NCBI GenBank assembly: GCA_002420145.1
Contig: DIHL01000035.1
Span: 1 to 15,437, forward strand
Length of the DNA: 15,437 bases
Direction: 5' to 3'
Origin: Bacteroidetes bacterium UBA5697
GTDB lineage: Bacteria > Bacteroidota > Bacteroidia > B-17B0 > Aurantibacillaceae
Each line of letters begins with the position of its first letter. The stretch's first letter is position 1. The position numbers and the translations under genes are program-made. Below the pieces are notes generated by a model. That model worked only from the letters and a program-made list of their open reading frames with translations. It had not been told where the DNA came from and did no database searches. Shown one piece after another: positions 5,465 to 13,052 of this stretch.

Positions 5465-7096
5465 TTAATCTGCTTGTAAAAATGGATATTTATAATCCGT
5501 AGGTGGACTAAATGTTTCTTTAATTGTTCTTGGAGAAACCCAACGTAATAAATTGATTTTAGCACCAGCTTTATCATTTGTTCCGCTGCCACGAGCGCCA
5601 CCAAATGGCTGTTGACCAACCACTGCTCCTGTACATTTATCGTTAATATAGAAGTTACCAGCTGCATTGCTTAATTTTTTAGTAGCTAATTCTAAAGCGT
5701 AACGATCTTGTCCTAAAATAGCACCTGTTAAAGCATAAATAGAAGTTGAATCTACTAATTCTAAAGTTTCTTCAAATTTATCTGCATCGTAAACAAAAAT
5801 AGTTAATACTGGCCCAAATAATTCTTCGCACATGGTTACATATTTTGGATCTTTAGCTACAATAATGGTTGGTTCAATAAAATAACCTTTTGATTTATCG
5901 TAGTTTCCACCAGCAATTACTTCAACATTACTATCTTTCTTAGCAGCATCAATATATTTAGCCAATTTATCAAAGCTTTTTTCGTCAATTACTGCATTAA
6001 TAAAGTTGGTGAAGTCTTCTGTAGGACCCATTTTCATGTCTTTTAAATCAGCCAATACGTAGCCTTTTACTTCATTCCACAAATTACTTGGAATGTAAGC
6101 ACGAGAAGCTGCCGAACATTTTTGACCTTGGTATTCAAAAGCACCACGAGAAATAGCCACTGCTAATGATTTAGCTTCAGCTGATTTGTGTGCCATGATA
6201 AAATCTTTTCCTCCTGTTTCGCCAACAATACGAGGGTAAGAACGGTATTTGTGAATATTGTTTCCAATCGTTTGCCAAATGTTTTGAAAAACTTCTGTAC
6301 TTCCAGTAAAGTGAATACCAGCAAAATCTTTATGATTAAATACTACGTCTGCAGCATCAGGACCACTAGGGTAAATTAAATTAATCACCCCATCTGGTAC
6401 ACCAGCTTTTTGAAAAATTTCCATTAATACATTCGCACTATAAACTTGAGTGTTACTAGGTTTCCAAACCACTACATTTCCCATCATAGCACAACTTGTC
6501 GGTAAATTACCTGCAATAGCTGTGAAGTTGAAAGGTGTTAAGGCATAAATAAACCCTTCTAAAGGTCTCCATTCTAAACGGTTCCAAACACCAGGTCCTG
6601 ATATTGGTTGCTCAGCATAAATCTCCGTCATGTATTGTACATTGAATCTTAAAAAGTCAATGATTTCGCATGCGCTGTCAATTTCTGCCTGAAATGCATT
6701 TTTACTTTGACCTAACATCGTTGCTGCATTTAATTTAGCGCGGTATGGTCCAGCAATTAATTCAGCAGCTTTTAAAAAAATACTTGCTCTGTGCTCCCAG
6801 CTTAAATCGGCCCATTTTTCTTTAGCTGCTAATGCCGCATCAATAGCTTGTGTGACGTGAGTTTTGTCACTTTTATGAAAATGTCCTAAAGTGTGTTTAT
6901 GATCATGTGGTGGAGCTAAACGAGATTTGTTTTCGCTGCGTATTTCTTTACCTCCAATATACATGGGGATATCAATTTCTTTGCTACGTAATTCTTTAAG
7001 CATTGCTTGTAATTCTTTACGCTCAGCACTTCCTGCTGCATAGCTTTTTATAGGTTCGTTAACCGCTGTTGGTACTTTATAAATTCCTTTAGGCAT
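5465..7096 (-). CDS. pruA: Delta-1-pyrroline-5-carboxylate dehydrogenase (L-glutamate gamma-semialdehyde dehydrogenase)
   Basis: An NAD-dependent aldehyde dehydrogenase of the P5C dehydrogenase type, the second step of proline breakdown: glutamate semialdehyde to glutamate. From the ATG at 7096 it has 543 residues, the size of the one-function bacterial enzyme without a proline dehydrogenase domain. The motifs, in this numbering, are TPFNFTAIAGN (187-197, with the oxyanion asparagine), VVWKPSN (209-215), FTGSTEVF (263-270, cofactor loop), GETGGKD (292-298, general-base Glu293) and GQKCSAASR (324-332, nucleophile Cys327). FGPVLTIFVY and PFGGARGSGTNDKAG follow. A GTG at 7117 opens the frame 7 codons earlier, but MPKGIYKVPTAVNEP is the familiar family start. 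No proline dehydrogenase gene is in the window. It is divergent from the ABC-F gene and ends in a strong terminator. Confidence 0.97.
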   Translation of the reverse strand: MPKGIYKVPTAVNEPIKSYAAGSAERKELQAMLKELRSKEIDIPMYIGGKEIRSENKSRLAPPHDHKHTLGHFHKSDKTHVTQAIDAALAAKEKWADLSWEHRASIFLKAAELIAGPYRAKLNAATMLGQSKNAFQAEIDSACEIIDFLRFNVQYMTEIYAEQPISGPGVWNRLEWRPLEGFIYALTPFNFTAIAGNLPTSCAMMGNVVVWKPSNTQVYSANVLMEIFQKAGVPDGVINLIYPSGPDAADVVFNHKDFAGIHFTGSTEVFQNIWQTIGNNIHKYRSYPRIVGETGGKDFIMAHKSAEAKSLAVAISRGAFEYQGQKCSAASRAYIPSNLWNEVKGYVLADLKDMKMGPTEDFTNFINAVIDEKSFDKLAKYIDAAKKDSNVEVIAGGNYDKSKGYFIEPTIIVAKDPKYVTMCEELFGPVLTIFVYDADKFEETLELVDSTSIYALTGAILGQDRYALELATKKLSNAAGNFYINDKCTGAVVGQQPFGGARGSGTNDKAGAKINLLRWVSPRTIKETFSPPTDYKYPFLQAD

Positions 7097-7116
7097 ACTA
7101 TTAATTTTTAGATGCA

Positions 7117-7124
7117 CGAAATTA
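7117..7124 (-). promoter_or_regulatory. -7 box candidate for pruA
   Basis: TAATTTCG on the minus strand has one mismatch to TAnnTTTG and lies 20 bases before the ATG at 7096. No TTG is found 17-23 bases upstream, where the left arm of the hairpin element (7135-7163) sits, so the call is weak. Confidence 0.28.
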
Positions 7125-7134
7125 CCTTTTTTTT

Positions 7135-7231
7135 AGATATGAGAGTTGAGATATGAGATAAAAGACTATTGTTTTTGTGCTTTTTTTGCGTTTTAAATCT
7201 CACATATCATATCTTAAATCTCACATCTTTT
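7135..7231. repeat. Imperfect inverted-repeat element (GAGATATGA words) between divergent genes
   Basis: The left arm (7135-7163) is built from AGATATGAGA-type words, and the right arm (7191-7231) from the complementary TCTCACATATC words. The reverse complement of the right arm aligns with the left arm over about 22 bases with three mismatches, then carries an extra 8-base copy of the word. The spacer (7164-7190) is T-rich. The element fills most of the pruA/ABC-F gap. A second element of the same plan lies at 9965-10066. Confidence 0.6.
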
Positions 7232-7242
7232 CCTTATCTTCG
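7214..7242 (+). promoter_or_regulatory. Promoter candidate for the ABC-F gene
   Basis: TATCTTCG (7235-7242) has one mismatch to TAnnTTTG and sits 19 bases before the ATG. At the -33 position there is only TTA (7214-7216, 18-base spacing), inside the right arm of the inverted-repeat element. Weak motif evidence. Confidence 0.33.
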
Positions 7243-7261
7243 CCGCCTAATTTTTTAAGAG

Positions 7262-8884
7262 ATGATTTCTGTTTCTAATGTGAGTTTGCAATATGGCAAA
7301 CGTATTTTATTTGATGAGGTAAATGTAAAATTTACTCCAGGTAACTGTTATGGTTTAATTGGCGCTAATGGTGCTGGTAAATCAACTTTCATGAAAATTT
7401 TATCTGGAGAAATTGAGCCTAACAAAGGTCAGGTAAATATTTTGCCAGGTATGCGTATGAGTGTATTAAAACAAAATCACTTTGAGTTTGATGAATACAC
7501 TGTGCTTGATACAGTCATGATGGGTAACCGTCGTTTGTATGACATCATGAAAGAAAAAGATGCGATTTATGCAAAGCCTGATTTTAGTGAAGCTGATGGA
7601 AACAAAGCAGCTGAATTAGAAGCAGAATTTGGTGAAATGAATGGTTGGAATGCAGAAAGCGATGCGGCTACTTTATTAACTAATGTTGGTATCCCGGTTG
7701 AATCTCATTATAAAATGATGAAAGATTTAACAGGTAAAGACAAAGTAAAAATTTTATTAACCCAAGCTATTTTTGGTAATCCGGATATTTTATTATTAGA
7801 TGAGCCTACCAACGATTTGGATGTTGAAACCATTTCTTGGTTAGAAAACTATTTAGCAGATTTTGAAAACACAGTGGTGGTCATTAGTCACGATCGACAT
7901 TTCTTGGATGCGGTTTGTACTCACACTTGTGATATTGATTACAACAAATTAAAAACATATACTGGTAACTATAGTTTCTGGTATCAAATGAGTCAGTTAG
8001 CGTTAAAACAACGTAGCGATGCTAATAAAAAAATGGAAGACAAACGCACGGAGTTACAAGACTTCGTTCGTCGATTTAGTGCTAATGCCAGTAAATCAAG
8101 TCAAGCTACTTCTCGTAAAAAATTATTAGATAAATTAGTGATTGATGAAATTCCAGCAAGTACTCGTAAGTATCCAGGTATTATTTTTAAACAAGAGCGT
8201 GAAGCAGGAGATCAAATTTTACATATCGAAAATTTATCGAAATCAAATGCTGATGGAATTTTATTTAAAAATGTAAACATTAATGTTTCTAAAGGAGATA
8301 AAATTGCGTTCATTGCCAAAAATCATTTAGCGATTACGGCTTTATTTGATATCATTAACGAAGAAGATACAGCTGATAGCGGAGAATATAAATTTGGAAC
8401 AACTATTCATAAGGCCTATTTGCCGAATGATAATGCTAAGTATTTTACGGGCGATATGAATTTAATGGATTGGTTACGTCAATATTCATCTAATAAAGAT
8501 GAAAGCTATGTGCGTGGTTTCCTAGGAAAAATGTTGTTCAGTGGAGAAGAGGTGATGAAAAAATGTTCTGTATTATCAGGTGGAGAAAAAGTGCGTTGTA
8601 TGACTAGTCGTATGATGCAAGTAAATCCCAATATGCTAATATTAGATGAACCAACTAACCACTTAGATTTAGAAAGTATTATTGCTTATAACGATGCCTT
8701 AAAAGATTATACAGGAGTTGTGCTTTTAACAAGTCATGATCATGAGTTAATGCAAACGGTTGCTAATCGTATTATCGAATTAACACCAAACGGTATTATT
8801 GATAAAAAAATGACTTACGATGAATACTTAGCAAACGAAGGAGTGAAAGAACAACGCATGAAGTTGTATGGTTCTTTAGCTTAA
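7262..8884 (+). CDS. ABC-F family ATPase, YbiT-like, with one canonical and one degenerate ATP site
   Basis: A 540-residue soluble protein with two ABC ATPase domains joined by a charged linker (about 245-310) and no membrane domain, as in ABC-F proteins, which act on the ribosome. Domain 1 has Walker A GANGAGKS (34-41), a weak signature LTGKD (156-160), Walker B ILLLDE (176-181), DEPTNDLD, and switch His210. Domain 2 has no recognisable Walker A (AKNHLAIT at 352-359 lacks the lysine) but keeps signature LSGGE (438-442), Walker B MLILDE (458-463), DEPTNHLD and His492. In the head-to-tail dimer these pair as one complete and one doubly degenerate site. The best match from memory is YbiT; a resistance role is not indicated. 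The ATG at 7262 is divergent from pruA; a repeat and a terminator follow. Confidence 0.93.
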   Translation: MISVSNVSLQYGKRILFDEVNVKFTPGNCYGLIGANGAGKSTFMKILSGEIEPNKGQVNILPGMRMSVLKQNHFEFDEYTVLDTVMMGNRRLYDIMKEKDAIYAKPDFSEADGNKAAELEAEFGEMNGWNAESDAATLLTNVGIPVESHYKMMKDLTGKDKVKILLTQAIFGNPDILLLDEPTNDLDVETISWLENYLADFENTVVVISHDRHFLDAVCTHTCDIDYNKLKTYTGNYSFWYQMSQLALKQRSDANKKMEDKRTELQDFVRRFSANASKSSQATSRKKLLDKLVIDEIPASTRKYPGIIFKQEREAGDQILHIENLSKSNADGILFKNVNINVSKGDKIAFIAKNHLAITALFDIINEEDTADSGEYKFGTTIHKAYLPNDNAKYFTGDMNLMDWLRQYSSNKDESYVRGFLGKMLFSGEEVMKKCSVLSGGEKVRCMTSRMMQVNPNMLILDEPTNHLDLESIIAYNDALKDYTGVVLLTSHDHELMQTVANRIIELTPNGIIDKKMTYDEYLANEGVKEQRMKLYGSLA

Positions 8885-8890
8885 TTCATT

Positions 8891-8915
8891 TGTCAGTTCG
8901 AGCGAAGTCGAGAAC
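8891..8915. repeat. Short palindromic intergenic repeat (TTCGAGCGAAGTCGAG type)
   Basis: GTTCGAGCGAAGTCGAGAAC (8896-8915), preceded by TGTCA, forms an imperfect hairpin in which GTTCGA pairs with TCGA..AAC and two bases bulge. From memory, units of the form GTCA(T/G)TTCGAGCGAAGTCGAGAA are among the most common dispersed intergenic repeats in Bacteroidota genomes. It lies directly between the ABC-F stop and its terminator. Only one copy is in the window. Confidence 0.6.
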
Positions 8916-8916
8916 T

Positions 8917-8950
8917 AAAGCCTTATCAATTTAATTGGTAAGGCTTTTTT
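8917..8950 (+). terminator. Rho-independent terminator of the ABC-F gene
   Basis: The stem AAAGCCTTATCAAT (8917-8930) pairs with ATTGGTAAGGCTTT through a 3-base loop with one G-U wobble, and is followed by a run of six T that overlaps the stem end. It lies 33 bases after the ABC-F stop. It is placed well for termination on the plus strand. Confidence 0.88.
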
Positions 8951-9027
8951 AATATTCTTTAAGAACTTGGTAATTAGATTACTAAGTATTTTCTGTAACT
9001 TTCCACTCATAATTCAGTTATAGAGCA

Positions 9028-9966
9028 ATGCGAAACCTTTTTCTTTTTATTTGCACATCACTTATTTGTCAGTTGAGTTATTCTCAGTTGTCAGAAACTG
9101 ATATAAAGTATTATACTGATTTAGAAGATTCTTTGCAAAACATTTCTCAACGAGTGTTTTTTAGTAAAAAAGAGAAAAACAAATTTGAAGCCAATAAACA
9201 ATTTATTGCTTTGTGGAATGAGGTGTTAAAAGATGAGAAATCTATGCAATATCCATTTGATAGTTTAAAAAAAGATGTTTCATTATTAATGGCTCCTGAT
9301 AAAAAATTCAGAATTATTACTTGGAATATTATTAAAGAAGACCAAACGCATGCTTTCTTTGGATTTATTCAAGTCAATAATTCTAAAACAGTTAAAAAAG
9401 GATTATTTAAAAAAGAAACCACAGCTCAGTATGATATATTTTCATTAGTAGATAAATCTGCAACTGTTAAAACACCCGAGAATTATGTGTCAGATCCTAG
9501 TAAATGGTTTGGAATGTTGTATGTAGATTGTATTAAATCCGACGATGATTTTTATACTTTAATTGCTTGGGATGGAAATGATAAATTAACACAACGAAAG
9601 TTTATTGATGTTTTATATTTTAAACCAGATGGCACACCTATGTTTGGAAAAGATGTATTTAAGTTTCCAGGCAAATTTGCGAAACGTATTATGTTTGAGT
9701 ATGCGAGCGAAGTGGCCATGTCTTTAAAATATAACTCCAATAGAAAACAAATTATTTTCAGTCATTTAGCTCCAAATGGATTAGACCCAACTTTAGAAGG
9801 GCAATATCAATATTATGGACCAGATGGAAGTTTTGATGCCTTGGAAATGAAAAAAGGAAAATGGGTTTACGAACCAGCCATTGATATCAGAAAAGATAAA
9901 GACAAAACGGATAATGTTAAAAAACCAGAACCAAACAAACAAACTCCAGTTTATAAACCAAAATAA
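9028..9966 (+). CDS. Secreted protein of unknown function
   Basis: A 312-residue protein with a signal peptide (MRNLFLFICTSLICQLSYSQ, cleavage near residue 18-19) and no lipobox. After a helical N-terminal part (25-90), the middle is rich in short beta-strand patterns: FRIITWNIIKEDQTHAFFGFIQV, WFGMLYVDCI, YTLIAWDGNDKLTQRKFIDVLYF, GTPMFGKDVFKF and KRIMFEYASEVAMSLKYN. The C-terminal 30 residues are a charged, proline- and lysine-rich tail (DKDKTDNVKKPEPNKQ). I do not recognise a named family; the pattern is that of a conserved Bacteroidota periplasmic or surface protein. It starts 78 bases after the ABC-F terminator, so it should have its own promoter, but the nearest boxes (TTG at about 8967, TAACTTTC near 8995) are badly spaced. 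The next gene follows after a hairpin element. Confidence 0.75.
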   Translation: MRNLFLFICTSLICQLSYSQLSETDIKYYTDLEDSLQNISQRVFFSKKEKNKFEANKQFIALWNEVLKDEKSMQYPFDSLKKDVSLLMAPDKKFRIITWNIIKEDQTHAFFGFIQVNNSKTVKKGLFKKETTAQYDIFSLVDKSATVKTPENYVSDPSKWFGMLYVDCIKSDDDFYTLIAWDGNDKLTQRKFIDVLYFKPDGTPMFGKDVFKFPGKFAKRIMFEYASEVAMSLKYNSNRKQIIFSHLAPNGLDPTLEGQYQYYGPDGSFDALEMKKGKWVYEPAIDIRKDKDKTDNVKKPEPNKQTPVYKPK

Positions 9967-10066
9967 GTTAGAAAGTTAAAAGGTTTAGAAAGTTAGTTAG
10001 TTTATAAATATTTAATTTGGCGAATTAACTTTCTAAACTTGAAACCTTCTAAACTTTCAAAACTTA
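9965..10066. repeat. Imperfect inverted-repeat element (TTTAGAAAGTT words)
   Basis: The left arm (9965-9998) repeats GTTAGAAAGTT/GTTTAGAAAG words and the right arm (10023-10066) carries their complements. The reverse complement of the right arm aligns with the left over its whole length, with a few mismatches and one 7-base word insertion. The AT-rich spacer holds TAATTTGG (10013-10020), a possible -7 box for the OmpA-family gene. The element fills the gap between the two plus-strand genes and ends 5 bases before the ATG at 10072. The plan matches the element at 7135-7231, but the words differ. Confidence 0.65.
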
Positions 10067-10071
10067 ATTAC

Positions 10072-12096
10072 ATGAACAAAATCTTATTACCTTTTTTATT
10101 ATTATTTTATGTTTCATTTTTTGCTCAAGAAGAGGAAGAGGCTTCTTCTAAGTTTTGTGTTGAGATTGATAATAAGAAAGCTCTCAAACTTTACGAAAAA
10201 GCTTTAGATAAAAAAAAGTACAAAAAACCAGAACGTTTAGCCTTTTTAAGAGAATGTTTAGCAGAAGAGCCAGATTTTGCCGAAGCTAATTTAGCGATGG
10301 CTCGTGAGATTGTGGTGCATAGTAAATTAGAGAATAAATCTTTTGGAGCAGCTGTTCCCTTTTTTTATAAAGCAATTGCAGCTTGTCCTCAAATTCATTC
10401 AGAGCCTTATTATTATATTGGATTTAATTATTACGAAGAAGTAAAAAATGATTCGGCTATTAAGTACCTGCAATTGTTTTTAAAATTTAAAGATGATGAT
10501 GATAAAAAATTTGGTAAAGAATACGAAGGGCAAATTTATCAATCAAAAGAAATGATAAAGTATGCTAAAAAGGAAAGTGAATTAAAAAAGAAAATTGTTC
10601 CTTTTGATCCTAAAGTGGTTACAGGCGTTTCCACAAAAACCGATGAGTATTTGGCTTATATTTCTCCAGATGATAAATTATGTTTTTTTACGCGTAAAGT
10701 TCCTTTAAAATCAATGAACTCTGTAAAAGCATTGGATGGAGAGAAAGAAGTGTTTATGATTGCTAATAGAGATAAAACAGGAGTGTTTAATGTTGGAGAA
10801 CCGATGTCACCACCATTTAATACAACTGATGATAATCAAGGCGGATGTTCTATTTCTATTGATAACAAGTTTTTATACTTTGCAATGAGTAGGCAAGAAG
10901 GCGGCGCCCAACCTAATTGTGATATCTACATGAGTATTAACGAAGATGAATCATGGAGCGAAATCAAAAAAATGGGAGCGAATGTCAATCATCCTATTTA
11001 TTGGGATTCGCAACCTACACTGAGTGCTGATGGAAATTCATTGTATTTTGCAAGTGATAGGCCAGGTGGTTATGGAGGGATTGATTTGTATGTAACTAGA
11101 AAAGATCTAGCAACAGGTATGTGGGGTGTGCCCAAAAATTTAGGACCAAAAATTAATACAGGAGGCCATGAGAAAACGCCTTTTATTCACTCAGATAGCG
11201 AGACACTTTATTTTAGTAGCGATGGACATTTTGGTTTTGGCGGTATGGATATTTTTTATGTTCGTAAAAATGAAAAAGGAGAGTGGACAGAGCCTGAAAA
11301 TATTGGTTACCCAATTAATACTGAGGCGGATGATGTTGGTTTTTTTGTAAGTACAGATAGTAAGACAGGATATTTTTTCTCATATGATGAAGGGAAAATG
11401 CGTGGAAAAGGAATAGGACGTTATGATTTATATTCTTTTGATTTATATAAAGAAGCTCGTCCACAAGAAACTACTTTCATGAATATTGAAATGAAAGATA
11501 AATCAGGAAATAAAGTAGAAGGCGCTAAAGTAGAAATCACTAATACAGTGACTAAAGAAAAAACATTAGCATTAGTTGATTCAGCTAAAGGAACAGCCAT
11601 GGTGGCTATTAATTTGAAAAGCAAAGATGATGTATTAATTACCGTAAAAAAAGATGATTATGCGTTTTCATCAAAAGTGGTGAGTATAAAAGAAGCAAGT
11701 TTTGCTAATCAACCTAAACCAGTAAATATTGAAGTGAGTGAAGCGAAAGAAGGAAGTTCATTTGTACTTAATAATTTATATTATAACACCAACTCTGCCG
11801 ATTTAAAGCCTGAGTCATTTGTTGTACTAGAATCTTTTGCCGAATATTTGAAAGAAAATCCAGGTATAAAAATTGAGATTCAGGGTCACACAGATAATGT
11901 AGGAGCAGCTAAAGCCAACGAAGCGTTATCAGCTAATCGTGCTTATACTGTAAAAGCGTATCTAGAAGAAAAAGGAGTGGATGGAAAACGTATCTGGGCA
12001 AAAGGATATGGTCCTAATAAGCCAATTGCCGAAAATACAAGCGAAGAAGGAAGAGCAAAGAATAGAAGAACAGAATTTTTAATTATCAGTAAATAA
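10072..12096 (+). CDS. OmpA-family protein with TPR, PD40 propeller, CRD and OmpA domains (PorE-like architecture)
   Basis: From the ATG at 10072 the product has 674 residues and a signal peptide MNKILLPFLLLFYVSFFAQ. A TTG at 10039 opens the frame earlier but lies inside the hairpin element and would put 11 residues before the signal, so I reject it. The domains in order are TPR-like helices (about 30-165), then five PD40-type blades with the 'S.D...LYF.S' pattern (about 193-209, 257-274, 313-342, 368-397, 421-441). A carboxypeptidase-regulatory-like beta-sandwich follows (468-555), then an OmpA C-terminal domain (563-674) with HTDNVG (Asp608) and NRRTEF (Arg665), the peptidoglycan-binding residues. 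This is the domain order described for PorE of the type IX secretion system, but similar proteins are common in Bacteroidota. PorE is a lipoprotein and this one shows no lipobox. A barrel gene follows 21 bases later. Confidence 0.92.
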   Translation: MNKILLPFLLLFYVSFFAQEEEEASSKFCVEIDNKKALKLYEKALDKKKYKKPERLAFLRECLAEEPDFAEANLAMAREIVVHSKLENKSFGAAVPFFYKAIAACPQIHSEPYYYIGFNYYEEVKNDSAIKYLQLFLKFKDDDDKKFGKEYEGQIYQSKEMIKYAKKESELKKKIVPFDPKVVTGVSTKTDEYLAYISPDDKLCFFTRKVPLKSMNSVKALDGEKEVFMIANRDKTGVFNVGEPMSPPFNTTDDNQGGCSISIDNKFLYFAMSRQEGGAQPNCDIYMSINEDESWSEIKKMGANVNHPIYWDSQPTLSADGNSLYFASDRPGGYGGIDLYVTRKDLATGMWGVPKNLGPKINTGGHEKTPFIHSDSETLYFSSDGHFGFGGMDIFYVRKNEKGEWTEPENIGYPINTEADDVGFFVSTDSKTGYFFSYDEGKMRGKGIGRYDLYSFDLYKEARPQETTFMNIEMKDKSGNKVEGAKVEITNTVTKEKTLALVDSAKGTAMVAINLKSKDDVLITVKKDDYAFSSKVVSIKEASFANQPKPVNIEVSEAKEGSSFVLNNLYYNTNSADLKPESFVVLESFAEYLKENPGIKIEIQGHTDNVGAAKANEALSANRAYTVKAYLEEKGVDGKRIWAKGYGPNKPIAENTSEEGRAKNRRTEFLIISK

Positions 12097-12117
12097 ATTA
12101 ACTTTTAACAAAAAACT

Positions 12118-12744
12118 ATGAAAAAAATTATTTTGGCACTAGGCGTATTATGTTCTGTTAATTTATTGGCACAAAAAAGCTTCGAGAAAAAAACAAATGT
12201 GATTGGTTTTGGAGCAGATTTAGGAATTTATACTTATGAATCTAAAATAGAGTCAAGTCCAAAATCAAACACCGATCAAGCTGCAAATAAAATGTTGAGT
12301 TTGCATTATGAAAGAGGGGTATTAAATTGGTTGGGATTAGGTGCAAAAGTTCAGTTATGTGATTACTTTACTGAAAAAGACTCTATTACTAATTCTAAAC
12401 CTAAAGTTCAGGCTTTAGATGCAATCATATTGGTTAACGCCCATTTTGTAAGAGTAAAATACGTTGATATGTCGGTTGGGTTTAATGTAGGCTATTCTAC
12501 ATTAAATTGGGAAGCAAGAGACCAATTTATTTCTCAAGCAAAAGGTGGAGGATTAATGTATGATTTACATTTACAACCTCGATTTTATTTTGGAAAACAC
12601 ATTGGTATGTTTATCAATTTAGCGTATGTAAATTATAATTATCAAGATTTAGATTTCACAAACACCTTTACAAAAATAGATGATGTACTTGATTTAGCAG
12701 GTGGGGGTGTAAATTTTGGTATTGGTATACAAGGTAAGTTTTAG
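12118..12744 (+). CDS. Outer-membrane beta-barrel protein
   Basis: A 208-residue precursor with a signal peptide MKKIILALGVLCSVNLLAQ (cleavage after Ala18) and alternating strands typical of an 8-strand barrel: VIGFGADLGIYTYES, MLSLHYERGVLNWLGLGAKVQLCDYF, HFVRVKYVDMSVGFNVGYSTL, MYDLHLQPRFYFGKHIGMFINLAYVNYNY, LAGGGVNFGIGIQGKF. It ends in a phenylalanine, the usual outer-membrane insertion signal. No enzymatic motif is seen, so the function is unknown. It follows the OmpA-family gene by 21 bases and has no promoter of its own that I can see, so the two probably act together in the envelope. Its stop overlaps by 4 bases the stop of the convergent lipoprotein gene (12741-12744). Confidence 0.82.
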   Translation: MKKIILALGVLCSVNLLAQKSFEKKTNVIGFGADLGIYTYESKIESSPKSNTDQAANKMLSLHYERGVLNWLGLGAKVQLCDYFTEKDSITNSKPKVQALDAIILVNAHFVRVKYVDMSVGFNVGYSTLNWEARDQFISQAKGGGLMYDLHLQPRFYFGKHIGMFINLAYVNYNYQDLDFTNTFTKIDDVLDLAGGGVNFGIGIQGKF

Positions 12745-13049
12745 TAAACAGTTGTTACTTTAACTTTGCAGTGTTTTTTTACCCAAGTGCTGTCAAATTC
12801 ATTTATTTCTTTTCGAAGTCCTTTGTAGATGTAATATTGATTAGGGACCCTTGTTTTTCTATCCATTGTTGGCATAGCGTTAATAATTAGTTCATCTGGA
12901 CAATCTTGTATTTTTCCATCTAGTGTTTTAGCAGGCAATTCTTTTGAAGTATTATAGGTTGCATTTTCGTACCCAGAAACCTGAGATTTCTTTGTTTTAC
13001 AAGTAATAAGAGTGAGGCATAAAATAAAGATTACTGCATTTTTTTTCAT
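12741..13049 (-). CDS. Small lipoprotein of unknown function
   Basis: A 102-residue precursor with a lipoprotein signal: MKKNAVIFILCLTLITC, Cys17 in an LITC lipobox followed by KTKKS. The mature part has one conserved-looking segment, DCPDELIINAMPTMDRKTRVPNQYYIYKGLRKEINEFDSTWVKKHCKVKVTTVY, with two cysteines (49 and 93) that could form a disulfide in the periplasm. I recall similar short C-terminal segments in other Bacteroidota lipoproteins but can name no family. The ATG is 3 bases after the RluA-type gene stop, so it is the last gene of that operon. Confidence 0.75.
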   Translation of the reverse strand: MKKNAVIFILCLTLITCKTKKSQVSGYENATYNTSKELPAKTLDGKIQDCPDELIINAMPTMDRKTRVPNQYYIYKGLRKEINEFDSTWVKKHCKVKVTTVY

Positions 13050-13052
13050 TTT

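Noticed and set aside
5395..5667. Minus-strand open frame of 90 codons
   Set aside because: Overlaps the pruA 3' end in another frame and runs through its terminator; no protein-like pattern.
6188..6379. Plus-strand open frame inside pruA
   Set aside because: Antisense shadow of a well-conserved enzyme; no start context or motif. The same holds for 9552-9740, 11168-11350, 11421-11624, 14003-14188, 14031-14252 and 15068-15250 inside other genes.
7262..8884. Antibiotic-resistance ABC-F protein
   Set aside because: The YbiT-like size and motifs and core-gene setting give no support for a resistance role.
10039..10071. Upstream TTG start for the OmpA-family protein
   Set aside because: It lies in the right arm of the inverted-repeat element and would add 11 residues in front of a perfect signal peptide starting at the ATG 10072.
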